A stretch of DNA of 64,000 nucleotides from Acuticoccus yangtzensis (GTDB taxonomy: Bacteria; Pseudomonadota; Alphaproteobacteria; Rhizobiales; Amorphaceae): the NCBI RefSeq assembly GCF_001927245.1, contig NZ_MJUX01000008.1, forward strand, positions 62,001-126,000, written 5' to 3'. A program made the position numbers and the translations under genes. Under the pieces are notes generated by a model. It did not search any database. It was not told the origin of the DNA and worked only from the letters and a program-made list of their open reading frames with translations. Positions 38,847 through 50,773 of this stretch are shown in pieces (position 1 is the stretch's first letter; each line of letters begins with the position of its first letter).

Positions 38847-39488
38847 TTATGAACCTTTCGACAGGTGGATCTTCAGATGCGCCGCCGCCATCGCCAATCC
38901 GTCCGGGTCGATGCCGTGGCCGACCCCCGGCCGGAAGTGCCATTCCACCGGGATTCCCGCCTCCCCCAGCGCCTGCGAGGCCTGAAGCGTGAAGGCCGCA
39001 GGAAGGACCTCGTCATGGGTTCCGTGCACCAGAAGCGTGGGCGCCGGCTTCAGCCCCTCCCCGTCCGCACCGGCGCACAGCCCCGAGAAGCCGACCACCG
39101 CCGCCAGCGCCCGCGGCCGCCTGTAGCCGACGTGGAGCGCCATCATCGTCCCCTGGCTGAAGCCGACCAGGGCGAGCCGGCCCTCGTCCAGATTGTAGCG
39201 GGCGAGCTCCGCGTCGATGAACCGGTCGAGGCTCGGCGCAGCGGCGACGACGCCGCGCTTATATTCGGTGGGGTCGCGCATCGTCAGCGGGAACCACTCG
39301 CGCCCGCCGTGCGGTGTGAGGCCGGGCGCGTCGGGCGAGAGGAAGAGCGTGTCCGGAAGCGGGCCGGCGAAATGGTCGGCGAGGCCGATGAGGTCGGACC
39401 CGTCCGCCCCGTAGCCGTGGACGAAGACGACGATGGACCGCGGCGGCTTGCCGGAACGCGGCGGCCTGCGGGGACCTGAGAGTGTCAA
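38847..39488 (-). CDS. Carboxylesterase/phospholipase of the alpha/beta-hydrolase fold
   Basis: 213 residues from the TTG at 39488, which overlaps the stop of the glycosylase gene (TTGA); the family start LTLSGP matches that choice. Oxyanion segment VVFVHGYGADGSDLIGLA; nucleophile GFSQGTMMALH with serine in GxSxG; late acid THDEVLPA; catalytic histidine in GVGHGIDPDGL. This is the YpfH/carboxylesterase 2 group, acting on short-chain or aryl esters. The physiological substrate is unknown. Confidence 0.9.
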   Translation of the reverse strand: MTLSGPRRPPRSGKPPRSIVVFVHGYGADGSDLIGLADHFAGPLPDTLFLSPDAPGLTPHGGREWFPLTMRDPTEYKRGVVAAAPSLDRFIDAELARYNLDEGRLALVGFSQGTMMALHVGYRRPRALAAVVGFSGLCAGADGEGLKPAPTLLVHGTHDEVLPAAFTLQASQALGEAGIPVEWHFRPGVGHGIDPDGLAMAAAHLKIHLSKGS

Positions 39489-40147
39489 AGCGGTGCGCCC
39501 TCCGGGACGGTGGTGGGGCCCTGCGCCACCGGGCGCAGGGTACGGTAAAAGGCCCACATCAGCCGCGCCGCCACCGAGCGGTCGGGCGACCAGATGAGCG
39601 CCATCGCGTCGAGCGCGGCAGGCGCTGGCTCGGCCGGAAGGCCCAGCACGTGCGCCGCCGCCCGCCTCACGGCAAGGTCGCCGACGGGGAAGATGTCGGG
39701 ATGGCCGGCGCAGAACATCAAGTAGAGGTCCGCGCTCCAGCGGCCGATGCCGCGAATGGATTCCAGCGCCGTGCGGGCCTCCTCCGCCGAGCGCTCGGCG
39801 AGGGTGTCGAGGTCGAGCCCCGCCGCCACCGCCTCCGCCACCGCGCGGAAGGTGGCCGCCTTCTGACGCGACAGCCCGGCCGCCCGCAGCGCCGCCTCGT
39901 CCGCCGCCAGCACGGTCGCCGCCGACAAGGGGTGGAAGGTCGCCGCGACGCGCGCATAGACCGCGGCCGCCGACTGGGTCGACAATTGCTGCCCGGCGAC
40001 GATCCGGCACAGGCCAGCGAAGTCGCCAGGCAGGAGGCGCAGGGGAACGTGGTCCACCGTCGCCCACGCCGCGGCAAGACGCGGATCGCGCGCGGCAAGT
40101 CGCCTCAGCGCCGCCTCCACGTCTCTCTCGTTGCGGATCGGTTCCAT
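39485..40147 (-). CDS. DNA-3-methyladenine glycosylase (AlkA-like)
   Basis: 220 residues with the HhH-GPD superfamily features: helix-hairpin-helix LESIRGIGRWSAD (128-140) and the catalytic aspartate in FPVGDLAVRRA (Asp157). The segment IVAGQQLSTQSAAAVYARV is typical of the family. It removes alkylated purines from DNA in base-excision repair. The N-terminal beta domain of E. coli AlkA is missing, as in the short Mag1-like forms. It overlaps the esterase gene by four bases. Confidence 0.92.
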   Translation of the reverse strand: MEPIRNERDVEAALRRLAARDPRLAAAWATVDHVPLRLLPGDFAGLCRIVAGQQLSTQSAAAVYARVAATFHPLSAATVLAADEAALRAAGLSRQKAATFRAVAEAVAAGLDLDTLAERSAEEARTALESIRGIGRWSADLYLMFCAGHPDIFPVGDLAVRRAAAHVLGLPAEPAPAALDAMALIWSPDRSVAARLMWAFYRTLRPVAQGPTTVPEGAPL

Positions 40148-40225
40148 ACGTTTCGACGTTTACAGCGGGCGGCCGGAGGCGCAAGCCAGGGGCCGACGCG
40201 GACTTCAGATCGACACACCGGAACC

Positions 40226-41125
40226 ATGCTGCGCTTTGCCCCCAGCCCCAACGGACCGCTCCACATGGGCCATGCGCTGAGCGCTCTTGCCAACGAGGCC
40301 ATGAGCGCGGCGACGGGGCTCGGCGTGCAACTGCGCATGGAGGACATCGACCGGAGCCGCTGCCGCCCCGAGTTCGAGACGCAGATCCTGCAGGATATGG
40401 ACTGGCTCGGCATCGAATGGGTCCCGCCGCTGCGCCGCCAGAGCGCGCGTTTTCCACGCTATATTGACGCACTGGACCGGCTGAAGTCCGACGGGGTCGT
40501 CTACCCCTCCTTCGCCACGCGGCGCGAGATCGCCGTCCACGCGCGCGCCGAACGCACCCCGCTCGACCCCGACGGGGCGCCCCGGTTCGCCGGCGACGCG
40601 GCCATCATCGGCGCCGCCGAAGCCAAGGAACGCGCCGCCACGGGCGCCCCGGCCGCCTGGCGGCTCGACATGGCGCGCGCCGTCGCCCTCGTCGGCCGGC
40701 CGGCCTGGTGCGAGACCGGCCCCGCTGGCGACGGACGCGCCCGCGCCCATGTCGACCCGGCGCTCTGGGGCGACGTGGTGCTCGCCCGCAAGGAGACGCC
40801 GACGAGCTACCACCTCTCCGTGGTGGTGGACGACGCTGCCGACGGGATCACCCGCATCGTGCGCGGGGCCGACCTCTTCGCGGCGACCGCCGTCCACCGC
40901 GTGCTGCAATGCCTGCTCGGCCTGCCGGAGCCGCTCTATCACCACCACGGCCTCGTGCTGGGCGAGGACGGGCGCAAATTGTCGAAGTCGAACGGTGCCC
41001 TCTCGCTGGGGGCGATGCGCCAGGCCGGATGGAGCGCCGACGCGCTGCGCCGCGAGGCACGCCGCCGCGAAACGCCGCCGGATCGGATCGTCGCCGCGTC
41101 TTTATGCGGCGCCGGCGAGGCGTGA
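40226..41125 (+). CDS. gluQ: Glutamyl-Q tRNA(Asp) synthetase
   Basis: 299 residues from the ATG at 40226. The class I signatures are visible: HIGH-type PNGPLHMGHALSAL and KMSKS-type GRKLSKSNGA. The anticodon-binding part of GluRS is missing, which defines GluQ-RS; the enzyme attaches glutamate to the queuosine base of tRNA(Asp). The zinc-binding CxC pair of the E. coli enzyme is replaced by YPSFATRREI with no cysteine, so the metal site is lost. It diverges from the glycosylase gene. Confidence 0.92.
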   Translation: MLRFAPSPNGPLHMGHALSALANEAMSAATGLGVQLRMEDIDRSRCRPEFETQILQDMDWLGIEWVPPLRRQSARFPRYIDALDRLKSDGVVYPSFATRREIAVHARAERTPLDPDGAPRFAGDAAIIGAAEAKERAATGAPAAWRLDMARAVALVGRPAWCETGPAGDGRARAHVDPALWGDVVLARKETPTSYHLSVVVDDAADGITRIVRGADLFAATAVHRVLQCLLGLPEPLYHHHGLVLGEDGRKLSKSNGALSLGAMRQAGWSADALRREARRRETPPDRIVAASLCGAGEA

Positions 41126-41202
41126 CGAGCGGCATCGGCGGGGCCGGCCGCCGGGCGCCCCCGTCAGCCGCGCCGTTTCGCCGCCGCCTCAGCCGGCCAG
41201 CC

Positions 41203-42159
41203 TCAGCCGACCAGCATCAGCCAGAACGAGAAGGTCGCGATGGACCCCGCCGTGGTCAGCGTGATGGTGTTGGCCGACAGGGCGAGCCCCGTCCGGAAGC
41301 GTGCGGCGATGAGGTAGGCGTTTACCCCCGTCGGACAGGCCGCCGCTACGACGAGAACCGCAACCGGCAGGGGCGGCAGACCGACGATGTAGGTCCCCGA
41401 TAGATAGACGATCCCTGGCAGCAGCATCAGCTTGGCGAGGCCCAGCACCACCGCCGGGGCGACGTTGCCGCTGAGGCCGAAGCGCGGCAAGCTCATCCCC
41501 AGCGCGACGAGGGCGAGCGGAATGCCCGTCTCGGCCAGCCCGTCGACCAGGCGGCGCGGGATCCCGGTGACCGGCAGCCCCGTCAGGCGGATCGCCACGC
41601 CGATCAGGATGCCGATGATCAGCGGATTGCGCAGCAACTGCCGCACCACGCGGGCGATCGCGGGCAGGATGCGCACCCGCCCGGCCGCCGACCCGTCCCG
41701 CAGCTCGGCGATTTCGATCAGCGCAGCCGAGATGAACATCATGAACGGCAGGTGCACCGCGATCAGCATGAAGATCGTCACCAGCCCCTCCTCGCCGAAG
41801 GCCTGGGTGACCAGCGGCACACCGACCATCACGAGATTGGAGAAGGAGGAGGACATGCCGCCGATGACGCCCGCCCGCGCATCGCGCTTGAAGACGCGTT
41901 CGGTGAGGCCGATGCCGATGCCGATGTGCACGATGACGGCGGAAAAGTAGGTGCCCCAGAAGGGCCAGGGCGAGATCTGCGGAAACTCCATCGTCCCGAT
42001 CGCCCGGATGAAGAGGAGCGGGATGCACAGCGTGAAGACGAAGTTCGACAGGTGGTCGGCGGTCTCGTCCTTCAGCCAGCCCAGCTTGATGGTGAGCGCA
42101 CCGATGGCGATGAAGCCGAAGACCGGCAGGACCGTCGCAAGGAGGTCGGCAAAGGCCAC
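41203..42159 (-). CDS. AEC-family (auxin-efflux-carrier-type) permease
   Basis: 318 residues with about ten helices in two halves, starting LLATVLPVFGFIAIGALTIK. The family segments LGMSLPRFGL and CPTGVNAYLIAARF are present in the second half. Bacterial AEC proteins transport malonate, malate or similar carboxylates. Nothing in the neighbourhood tells the substrate. It lies 225 bases after sdhB and may be transcribed with it. Confidence 0.92.
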   Translation of the reverse strand: MAFADLLATVLPVFGFIAIGALTIKLGWLKDETADHLSNFVFTLCIPLLFIRAIGTMEFPQISPWPFWGTYFSAVIVHIGIGIGLTERVFKRDARAGVIGGMSSSFSNLVMVGVPLVTQAFGEEGLVTIFMLIAVHLPFMMFISAALIEIAELRDGSAAGRVRILPAIARVVRQLLRNPLIIGILIGVAIRLTGLPVTGIPRRLVDGLAETGIPLALVALGMSLPRFGLSGNVAPAVVLGLAKLMLLPGIVYLSGTYIVGLPPLPVAVLVVAAACPTGVNAYLIAARFRTGLALSANTITLTTAGSIATFSFWLMLVG

Positions 42160-42384
42160 GGCTACCGGCTAGCCGCGGGACGCGCCCGCCGGGACCGGCA
42201 GGGCGAAAGGGTCGGACAATGGCCGCCGCGGCCTGCGCCGTGACGGTGCGGCCCGGACGGCGGCCACGCGGGGCGCCGGGTCGTCGGCCGGCGCCACCGG
42301 ACCGGCGGCCGCGCGGCCGGCCGGGAAGGCTGCGCCCGAAGTCGTGCGGCCCGCGGCCTCAACCATGGGGGCGCAGATCATGCC

Positions 42385-43164
42385 TCAGACGCGGCGCTCC
42401 ACCATAAGCGCCTTGATCTCGGCGATCGCCTCGGCGGGGTTCAGCCCCTTTGGGCAGGCGTTGGCGCAGTTCATGATGGTGTGGCAGCGATAGAGGCGGA
42501 ACGGATCTTCCAGATTGTCGAGCCGCTCGCCGGTCTTCTCGTCGCGGCTGTCGACGATCCAGCGGTGCGCCTGGAGCAGCGCGGCCGGGCCGAGATAGCG
42601 GTCGCCATTCCACCAGTAGGACGGGCAGGAGGTGGTGCAGCAGGCGCACAGGATGCACTCGTAGAGGCCGTTCAGCTTCTCACGGTCCTGGTGGCTTTGG
42701 CGCCATTCCTTCTGCGGCTGGGGGGTATCGGTCTGCAGCCAGGGCTGGATCTCGCGCAGCTGGGCGTAGAAGTTGGTGAGGTCCGGCACCAGGTCGCGCA
42801 CCACCGGCATGTGCGGCAGCGGGTAGAGCACCACCGGCCCGTCGACCTCGTCCATACCCGTGGTGCAGGCGAGGTGGTTGCGGCCGTTGATGTTCATCGA
42901 GCACGAGCCGCAGATCCCCTCGCGGCAGGACCGACGGAAGACCAAAGTCGGATCGATCTTGTTCTTGATGTAAAGAAGCCCGTCGAGGATCATGGGGCCG
43001 CAATCATCGGTGTCGACGAAGTAGGTGTCGAGGCGGGGGTTCTCGTCCCCCTCCTCCTGCCAGCGATAGACGCGGAATTCGCGCACGTTCGCGGCGCCGT
43101 TCGGCTTGGGCCACGTCTTGCCGGTCTTGATGCGGGAATTCTGCGGAAGCGTTAGCTGGACCAT
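42385..43164 (-). CDS. sdhB: Succinate dehydrogenase iron-sulfur subunit
   Basis: 259 residues from the ATG at 43164. The [2Fe-2S] cluster motif [22 protein letters not shown], split here as CREGICGSC plus the late C, and the [4Fe-4S]/[3Fe-4S] ligands [17 protein letters not shown] and [17 protein letters not shown] are complete. It transfers electrons from SdhA flavin to quinone. Unusually no sdhC, sdhD or sdhA is adjacent on either side: a methyltransferase gene lies upstream and a permease downstream. The assembly factor SdhAF4 is encoded 6.5 kb away. Confidence 0.96.
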   Translation of the reverse strand: MVQLTLPQNSRIKTGKTWPKPNGAANVREFRVYRWQEEGDENPRLDTYFVDTDDCGPMILDGLLYIKNKIDPTLVFRRSCREGICGSCSMNINGRNHLACTTGMDEVDGPVVLYPLPHMPVVRDLVPDLTNFYAQLREIQPWLQTDTPQPQKEWRQSHQDREKLNGLYECILCACCTTSCPSYWWNGDRYLGPAALLQAHRWIVDSRDEKTGERLDNLEDPFRLYRCHTIMNCANACPKGLNPAEAIAEIKALMVERRV

Positions 43165-43287
43165 GTTGTCACTCTCGTCGGGCTGCAAGCCACCTCGGCA
43201 TAACCGATCGGAGCGCGGTCCGCGTTAGGGACCGAACCCAGGTCGGGCGGGAGCGCCGGGCCACCGCCGGACAGTACCGGCCGCCGG

Positions 43288-44028
43288 TCAGGCGCGGACG
43301 AGCATCGCGTTCTCGTCCGTTTCTCCAGCTAGCACATATCCTCTCTGGAACAACTCTGAAAGACAGTCCGTCGACCAGTTGTCGCGGTGCATCGTCTCAA
43401 TCACCAGCGCCCGCGGCCACATCGCGGGGCTCGTCGATTCCAGGAACGGGATCAAGACCTCAGGCTCGAAGCCCTCGACATCGACCTTCATGCCCGCCGC
43501 CGGTCCCACGAGGAGGTCCACCAGAGGACGCACCTCCACCTCGGTCTTGTCTCGCGCATTCTCGATCTCGATCAGCGACGACGCGCCGGCATTGCGGCTT
43601 TCATAAAGCGTCATGCGCCCGCTCGGCCCGACCGCCTCGGGACACACCGTGACGCGGTCGCGCATGAAGTTGGCGGCGATGTTCGTCTCGAGGCGCGAGC
43701 GCAGCCGGTCGAGCGGCTCGAACGCCTGCGCTCGCAGTCCCGGAACGGCATCGAGGAGGGTGATCGTGAAAAGGCCGATATTTGCCCCGACATCCACGAA
43801 GAGATCGCCGCGCTTCAGGTGCTTGGCGAGGAAGTCGCGCTCCTCCGGCTCGTCCAGCCGGCGCTTGTACCAAATGTCGAAATCGACCTTGTTGTCCCGC
43901 GGGATGACATACCATGTCAGCCCCTCGATCCTCAGCGTGATGAGCCCCGTCGGCGCATTTTGCTTGAAGAACTTGCGCAGCGGCTCCTTGATGAGCGGCG
44001 CACGGCGGATGAAGCGCGGGATCACCAC
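43288..44028 (-). CDS. FkbM-family methyltransferase
   Basis: 246 residues from the GTG at 44028, preceded by AAGGAG; GTG at 44025 is equally possible. The SAM-binding site GDLFVDVGANIGLFTITLL is clear, followed by AQAFEPLDRLRSRLETNI and later MKVDVEGFEPEVLIPFLE, the FkbM signature. These enzymes O-methylate sugars or small molecules, and many act on surface polysaccharides. The frame is open far upstream, but only across the recombinase gene. Confidence 0.88.
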   Translation of the reverse strand: MVIPRFIRRAPLIKEPLRKFFKQNAPTGLITLRIEGLTWYVIPRDNKVDFDIWYKRRLDEPEERDFLAKHLKRGDLFVDVGANIGLFTITLLDAVPGLRAQAFEPLDRLRSRLETNIAANFMRDRVTVCPEAVGPSGRMTLYESRNAGASSLIEIENARDKTEVEVRPLVDLLVGPAAGMKVDVEGFEPEVLIPFLESTSPAMWPRALVIETMHRDNWSTDCLSELFQRGYVLAGETDENAMLVRA

Positions 44029-44083
44029 CGCCTCTCTCCTTGCGGTTGGGGTGACGGCCGCCGAGGCGGCGTGGGAGCGCCCA

Positions 44084-45061
44084 TCAGCGGACGGCCCGCG
44101 GGTGGGCGTCCCGCCAGGCGGTGAGAAGCGCGCGATCGTCCACCGCCGTGTAGACCTGTGTGGTCGACAGGCGGGCATGACCGAGCAGCGTCTGGATCGC
44201 ACGCAGGTCGCCCCCTTGGGCCAGGATGTGGCTGGCGAAGGCGTGGCGCAGCGCGTGCGGCGTCGCCGTGTCGGGCAGGCCGAGGGCGTGGCGCCAGCTC
44301 TCCACCGCGCGCTGCACCATGCGCGGTGACAGGCGCCCGCCCTTCTCGCCCCGGAAGAACGGACCCGTGGTGAGCGCGAAGGGCGCGGCCTCGCGGTATC
44401 GGGATACCATAGCAGCGACCTTCGGCACCACCGGAACGTCACGCTCCTTGCCGCCCTTGCCGCGGATCCTGAGCCGGGTCAGCGGCTCGCCGACGTCCTC
44501 CACGTCGAGCCCGGTCGCCTCGCCGACGCGCAGGCCGCAACCATAGAGGAGGGACAGAACCGCCGCGTCACGCACCGAGGTCCAGTCCGTGCCCGGCTCC
44601 AGCATGGCGAGCGCCTCACGCACCGGCACCGGGCGCGGCAGTCCCCGCGGCTTGGCCGGTGCCGACACCGCCCGCACCGCCGCCGCGTTGACGCCGTGGT
44701 GACGCTCGAAATGGCCCATCATCGTGCGTACCGCGGCGAGCGCCCGGCCGAGCGAGCGCGCCGACAGACCGTCCCGCCGCCGCGCCGCCAGAAAAGCCCG
44801 CACGTCCGCAGGGGTGAGCGCCGACAGCGCCGCGAGATCGGGCGCACCGCCGAGGTGAACGGCGAGGAAGGAGAGGAAGGCGCGCGTGTCGTGCTCGTAG
44901 GCCGTGGCGGTGTTGGAGGCGAGACCGCGCTCGGCAGTCAGCCCCGCCAGCCACGCCGCCCGCAGCTTCGCCACTCCCGGCTCCATGAAGCACGGCGCCC
45001 CCGCGGGTGCGGCAAGGCCGAGCGGATCCGCACTGGAATTATCGGGCGGTAAAATGTCCAT
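44084..45061 (-). CDS. xerC: Tyrosine recombinase XerC
   Basis: 325 residues from the ATG at 45061. The N-terminal core-binding domain includes LASNTATAYEHDTRAFLSFL. The catalytic set is intact: Arg in LLYGCGLRVGEATGL, Lys in IRGKGGKERDVP, His-Arg in PHALRHAFASH, His in LLGHARLSTTQ and Tyr in VYTAV. With XerD it resolves chromosome dimers at dif. A phage integrase is less likely since no prophage genes are near. Confidence 0.93.
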   Translation of the reverse strand: MDILPPDNSSADPLGLAAPAGAPCFMEPGVAKLRAAWLAGLTAERGLASNTATAYEHDTRAFLSFLAVHLGGAPDLAALSALTPADVRAFLAARRRDGLSARSLGRALAAVRTMMGHFERHHGVNAAAVRAVSAPAKPRGLPRPVPVREALAMLEPGTDWTSVRDAAVLSLLYGCGLRVGEATGLDVEDVGEPLTRLRIRGKGGKERDVPVVPKVAAMVSRYREAAPFALTTGPFFRGEKGGRLSPRMVQRAVESWRHALGLPDTATPHALRHAFASHILAQGGDLRAIQTLLGHARLSTTQVYTAVDDRALLTAWRDAHPRAVR

Positions 45062-45160
45062 GCGCGCACATAACACACAGCGCGTTGCGACAATCCCAGC
45101 GCGATCGGTAAATTTTACGTATGCGCACTGCGCCGAAACCGTCGCTCCGCTGCCGCCTCT

Positions 45161-45661
45161 TCAGGCCCAGCGGGCGCGGGCGGCATCGTCGGTTTCCTTG
45201 GCGTCCACCCAGTCGCCGACGGTACCGTCCACCAGGTGCTCGCGCTTCCAGAAGGGCGCGTCGGTCTTCAGGAAATCCATGACGAAGCGGACCGCGTCGA
45301 AGGCCGCGTCGCGGTGGTTCGATCCCGCGGCGACGAGGACGATCGGCTCGCCCACCGCGACGAGCCCCGTGCGGTGCACGACCATCAGCTCTGACAGCGG
45401 CCAGCGGGTCCGCGCCCGGTCCATGATGCGGCCGATCTCCGCCTCGGCCATTCCGGGATAATGTTCCAGCTCCAGCGCGTGAAGCCGGCCTTTCTCGCCC
45501 CGGCAGCGGCCGATGAAGACGGCGAGCGCGCCGGTGTCGTCCCCCGCCCCCATCGCGGCGAGCCACGCCTCGGTGTCGAGCGGTTCGGCGATGATGGTGA
45601 CGGGCGCCGGGCGCGCGGGCACCGGATAGGCGGTCGCGGGGCGTGAGGGCGAGGCGTCCAC
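45161..45661 (-). CDS. moaE: Molybdopterin synthase catalytic subunit
   Basis: 166 residues from the GTG at 45661, two bases after the moaD stop. The family segments GALAVFIGRCRGEKGRLHALE, EHYPGMAEAEIGRIM, HRTGLVAVGEPIVLVAA, HRDAAFDAVRFVMDFLKTDAPFWK with the catalytic lysines are complete. It converts cyclic pyranopterin monophosphate to molybdopterin with MoaD. This supplies the cofactor for the hydroxylase encoded at 46808-50487. Confidence 0.95.
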   Translation of the reverse strand: MDASPSRPATAYPVPARPAPVTIIAEPLDTEAWLAAMGAGDDTGALAVFIGRCRGEKGRLHALELEHYPGMAEAEIGRIMDRARTRWPLSELMVVHRTGLVAVGEPIVLVAAGSNHRDAAFDAVRFVMDFLKTDAPFWKREHLVDGTVGDWVDAKETDDAARARWA

Positions 45662-45663
45662 GC

Positions 45664-45915
45664 TCAGCCGCCGGTCATCGGCGGGAACAGGGCAACTTCG
45701 CGCGCGGCGGTCACCGGCGCATCGTGCGTCGCGTGCTGCTGGTCTATGGCGACGCGGATGAAGCGGTCCCGCTCCAGCGCGTGGGCATATCCCTCTCCGC
45801 GGCCCTTCAGCCACACGATGAGGTCGCCCGCCGTCGCCACGCCGTCCGGCAGCGTGATCTCCTCCTCCGGCACGCCGATGCGTTCGCGCACCCAGGCGAA
45901 GTACTTAACCTTCAT
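45664..45915 (-). CDS. moaD: Molybdopterin synthase sulfur-carrier subunit
   Basis: 83 residues from the ATG at 45915. A ubiquitin-like fold starting MKVKYFAWVRERIGVPEEEI and ending in the required Gly-Gly (FPPMTGG), which is thiocarboxylated by MoeB. The start lies 11 bases inside the end of pgsA, so the two are translationally coupled. The pgsA-moaD-moaE order is common in Rhizobiales. Confidence 0.95.
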   Translation of the reverse strand: MKVKYFAWVRERIGVPEEEITLPDGVATAGDLIVWLKGRGEGYAHALERDRFIRVAIDQQHATHDAPVTAAREVALFPPMTGG

Positions 45916-46462
45916 GCGTCCCCCAATTGTGACGCGTGCCCCACACATATTGGGCACCGCTGATCACCGTCATCGCCGTCGCGATCCACAAAACGACAAG
46001 CCCGGCCCAGTTCGCAACCACCGGGAAGGGCATCAACGGTCCAGCGATGAGAACGCCGAGCGCCACGAGCTGCACCGTGGTCTTCCATTTGGCGAGCATC
46101 GAGGCCGGAACAACCACCTCCTTGGAGGCCAGATGCTCGCGCAGCCCCGCGATCGCCGTCTCGCGCGTCAAAATGAGCGCCGCGGCGAAGGCGTGGAAGC
46201 CGAAGATGGCCCCGTTGGCGCACAGCATGACGAGGACGACGCTCACCAGCATCTTGTCGGCGATGGAATCCAGCATGCGCCCGAATGCGGTGGTCTGGTT
46301 CCACGCCCGGGCGAGGTAGCCGTCCAGAAAGTCGGTCAGGGCGGCGAGAATGAAGAGGATCAGCGCGAACGTCTGATAGGCCCCGAACGGCCAGACCAGC
46401 GCCCCGGCGATGATCAAGACGGCAAGGCATCGGAACGTGGTCAGGAGCGTCGGAATATTCAT
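45905..46462 (-). CDS. pgsA: CDP-diacylglycerol-glycerol-3-phosphate 3-phosphatidyltransferase
   Basis: 185 residues. The CDP-alcohol phosphotransferase motif is intact as TDFLDGYLARAWNQTTAFGR then MLDSIADK, i.e. D-G-x2-A-R-x8-G-x3-D-x3-D. Five or six helices follow. It makes phosphatidylglycerol phosphate for phosphatidylglycerol and cardiolipin. It overlaps moaD by 11 bases. Confidence 0.96.
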   Translation of the reverse strand: MNIPTLLTTFRCLAVLIIAGALVWPFGAYQTFALILFILAALTDFLDGYLARAWNQTTAFGRMLDSIADKMLVSVVLVMLCANGAIFGFHAFAAALILTRETAIAGLREHLASKEVVVPASMLAKWKTTVQLVALGVLIAGPLMPFPVVANWAGLVVLWIATAMTVISGAQYVWGTRHNWGTHEG

Positions 46463-46807
46463 GCTGTGATCTAGGATGATTTGAGCCGCGGTTCAAAGAC
46501 CCAAACGTTTCGCACGCCCCACCTGTTTCGCGGCGCGGTGTCCCGGCCCGGCTCGCCATCCCGTTCGCCGCCGCCCCGTCGGCCGCCGATCGGCCTCGAT
46601 CCGCCCGCTCATTGTGGGCGCGAGGTGTTTCAATGCTGTTCCAATTCCGAAGAGGACGCGACAGGATGGACTTGTTGCGGGGCCGGAACCGGCCGCACTC
46701 TGGTCGGACGAGGTCCGCACCAGACGGCTCCACCTGACCGCGGACCAACAAGACGAAATCGCGCGCCGCGCGCCAAGAACGCGCCGTGATGACAGGGAGA
46801 ATGACGC
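46463..46807. other. Divergent intergenic region between pgsA and the hydroxylase operon
   Basis: 345 bases with no convincing gene. It must contain the promoter of the pgsA unit (minus strand) and of the molybdenum hydroxylase operon (plus strand). A ribosome site GGGAG lies just before the plus-strand ATG at 46808. I could not assign promoter hexamers or an operator with confidence. Confidence 0.5.
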
Positions 46808-47302
<495 letters not shown>

Positions 47303-47316
47303 TCGAGGGGGAAAGC

Positions 47317-49677
<2,361 letters not shown>

Positions 49678-49689
49678 GGGGACCCGTCC

Positions 49690-50487
49690 ATGTACAATAC
49701 GACCTATTATGCCGCGACGAGCCTCGCCGACGCCGCCGCCAAGATCGCGGCCGACGGGGACGCCAAGTTCCTCTCCGGCGGGCAAACCCTGCTCGCCACG
49801 ATGAAGCAGCGCCTCGCCGCGCCGACGATGCTGATCGACCTCACCAAGCTGCCGGAGCTGAAGGGGATTTCGGTCGAGGGTGACCGGCTCGTCATCGGCG
49901 CGGCCACCAAGCACGCTCAGGTGGCGTCCGACGCGACGGTGAAGGGGGCCATCCCCTCGCTGGCGGGACTGGCCGCCACCATCGGCGACCCCGCGGTGCG
50001 CAACATGGGCACCATGGGCGGGTCGCTCGCCAACAACGACCCGGCGGCGGACTATCCCGCGGCGGCGATGGCGCTGGACGCCATCATCACCACCAGCAAG
50101 GGCGAGTATAAGGCGACCGACTTCTTCACCGGCATCTTCGAGACGGCGCTCGACGAGGACGAGATCATCGTGAAGATCTCCTACGAGATCCCGAAGAAGG
50201 CGGCCTACGAGAAGTTCCGCAACCCGGCCTCGCGCTATTCCCTGTGCTCGGTGTTCGCGGCGGAGGTCTCGGGCGGACCGCGCATCGCCGTCACCGGATC
50301 GGGCAACGAGGGCGTCTTCCGCGTGCCCGCGATGGAAGAGGCGCTCACGCGTGGCTGGACGGCCGACGCCGTCACCTCGGTGAAGATCGACCCCGAGACG
50401 ATGCTGTCCGACATGCATGGTTCGGCCGAGTATCGCGCTCATCTCGTCGCGGTGCTTGCCGGGCGCGCCGTCGCCAAGGCCGGCTGA
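49690..50487 (+). CDS. Medium FAD-binding subunit of a CO-dehydrogenase-like hydroxylase
   Basis: 265 residues. FAD-binding motifs are LSGGQTLLATMKQRL, the GAATKHAQV stretch and TIGDPAVRNMGTMGGSLANN. The C-terminal CO_deh_flav_C domain follows. It passes electrons from the iron-sulfur clusters to the acceptor. It is the last gene of the S-L-M unit; no CoxD-like AAA ATPase, CoxE or CoxG follows, unlike form I CO dehydrogenase clusters. Confidence 0.95.
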   Translation: MYNTTYYAATSLADAAAKIAADGDAKFLSGGQTLLATMKQRLAAPTMLIDLTKLPELKGISVEGDRLVIGAATKHAQVASDATVKGAIPSLAGLAATIGDPAVRNMGTMGGSLANNDPAADYPAAAMALDAIITTSKGEYKATDFFTGIFETALDEDEIIVKISYEIPKKAAYEKFRNPASRYSLCSVFAAEVSGGPRIAVTGSGNEGVFRVPAMEEALTRGWTADAVTSVKIDPETMLSDMHGSAEYRAHLVAVLAGRAVAKAG

Positions 50488-50586
50488 TCCGCGTGCGGAC
50501 GGGGCTCGGCGCCCCGTCCGCCTTGCTCTTCTCGCTATGGTGCGGGCAGGTCGGGTAGGGCCGCGCCGCCCGGACCTCTCGTGGCC

Positions 50587-50773
50587 GAGCGCCGACGAAA
50601 CGGGCGGCTCGCATCCGTCAGGCGGCGGCTTCGTCCGTCAAGCGCCGGGCGCCGGCAAGCGGTCGGCTCGCGGGCCATCAGGCGGCGTTCTCGTCCGTCA
50701 GGCAGCGGCTGCGGTCGACAGGGCGCCGGCGAAGCGGTCGGGCCGGGGGCCGTCAGGCGGCAGCTTCGTCCGT
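50587..50773. repeat. Imperfect tandem repeat of about 60-73 bp, three copies
   Basis: Bases 50581-50640 and 50641-50700 align without gaps over most of their length (shared GTCGGCTCGC... and TCAGGCGGC... TCTCGTCCGTCA-type segments). A third copy aligns from about 50721 to 50773, offset by 13 inserted bases. The third copy contains the last codons and the stop of the regulator gene at 50753; the other two copies lie downstream of the stop and repeat it. Confidence 0.8.

Noticed and set aside
44084-45061. Integrase of a mobile element
   Set aside because: The sequence fits XerC and no phage, conjugation or attachment features surround it.
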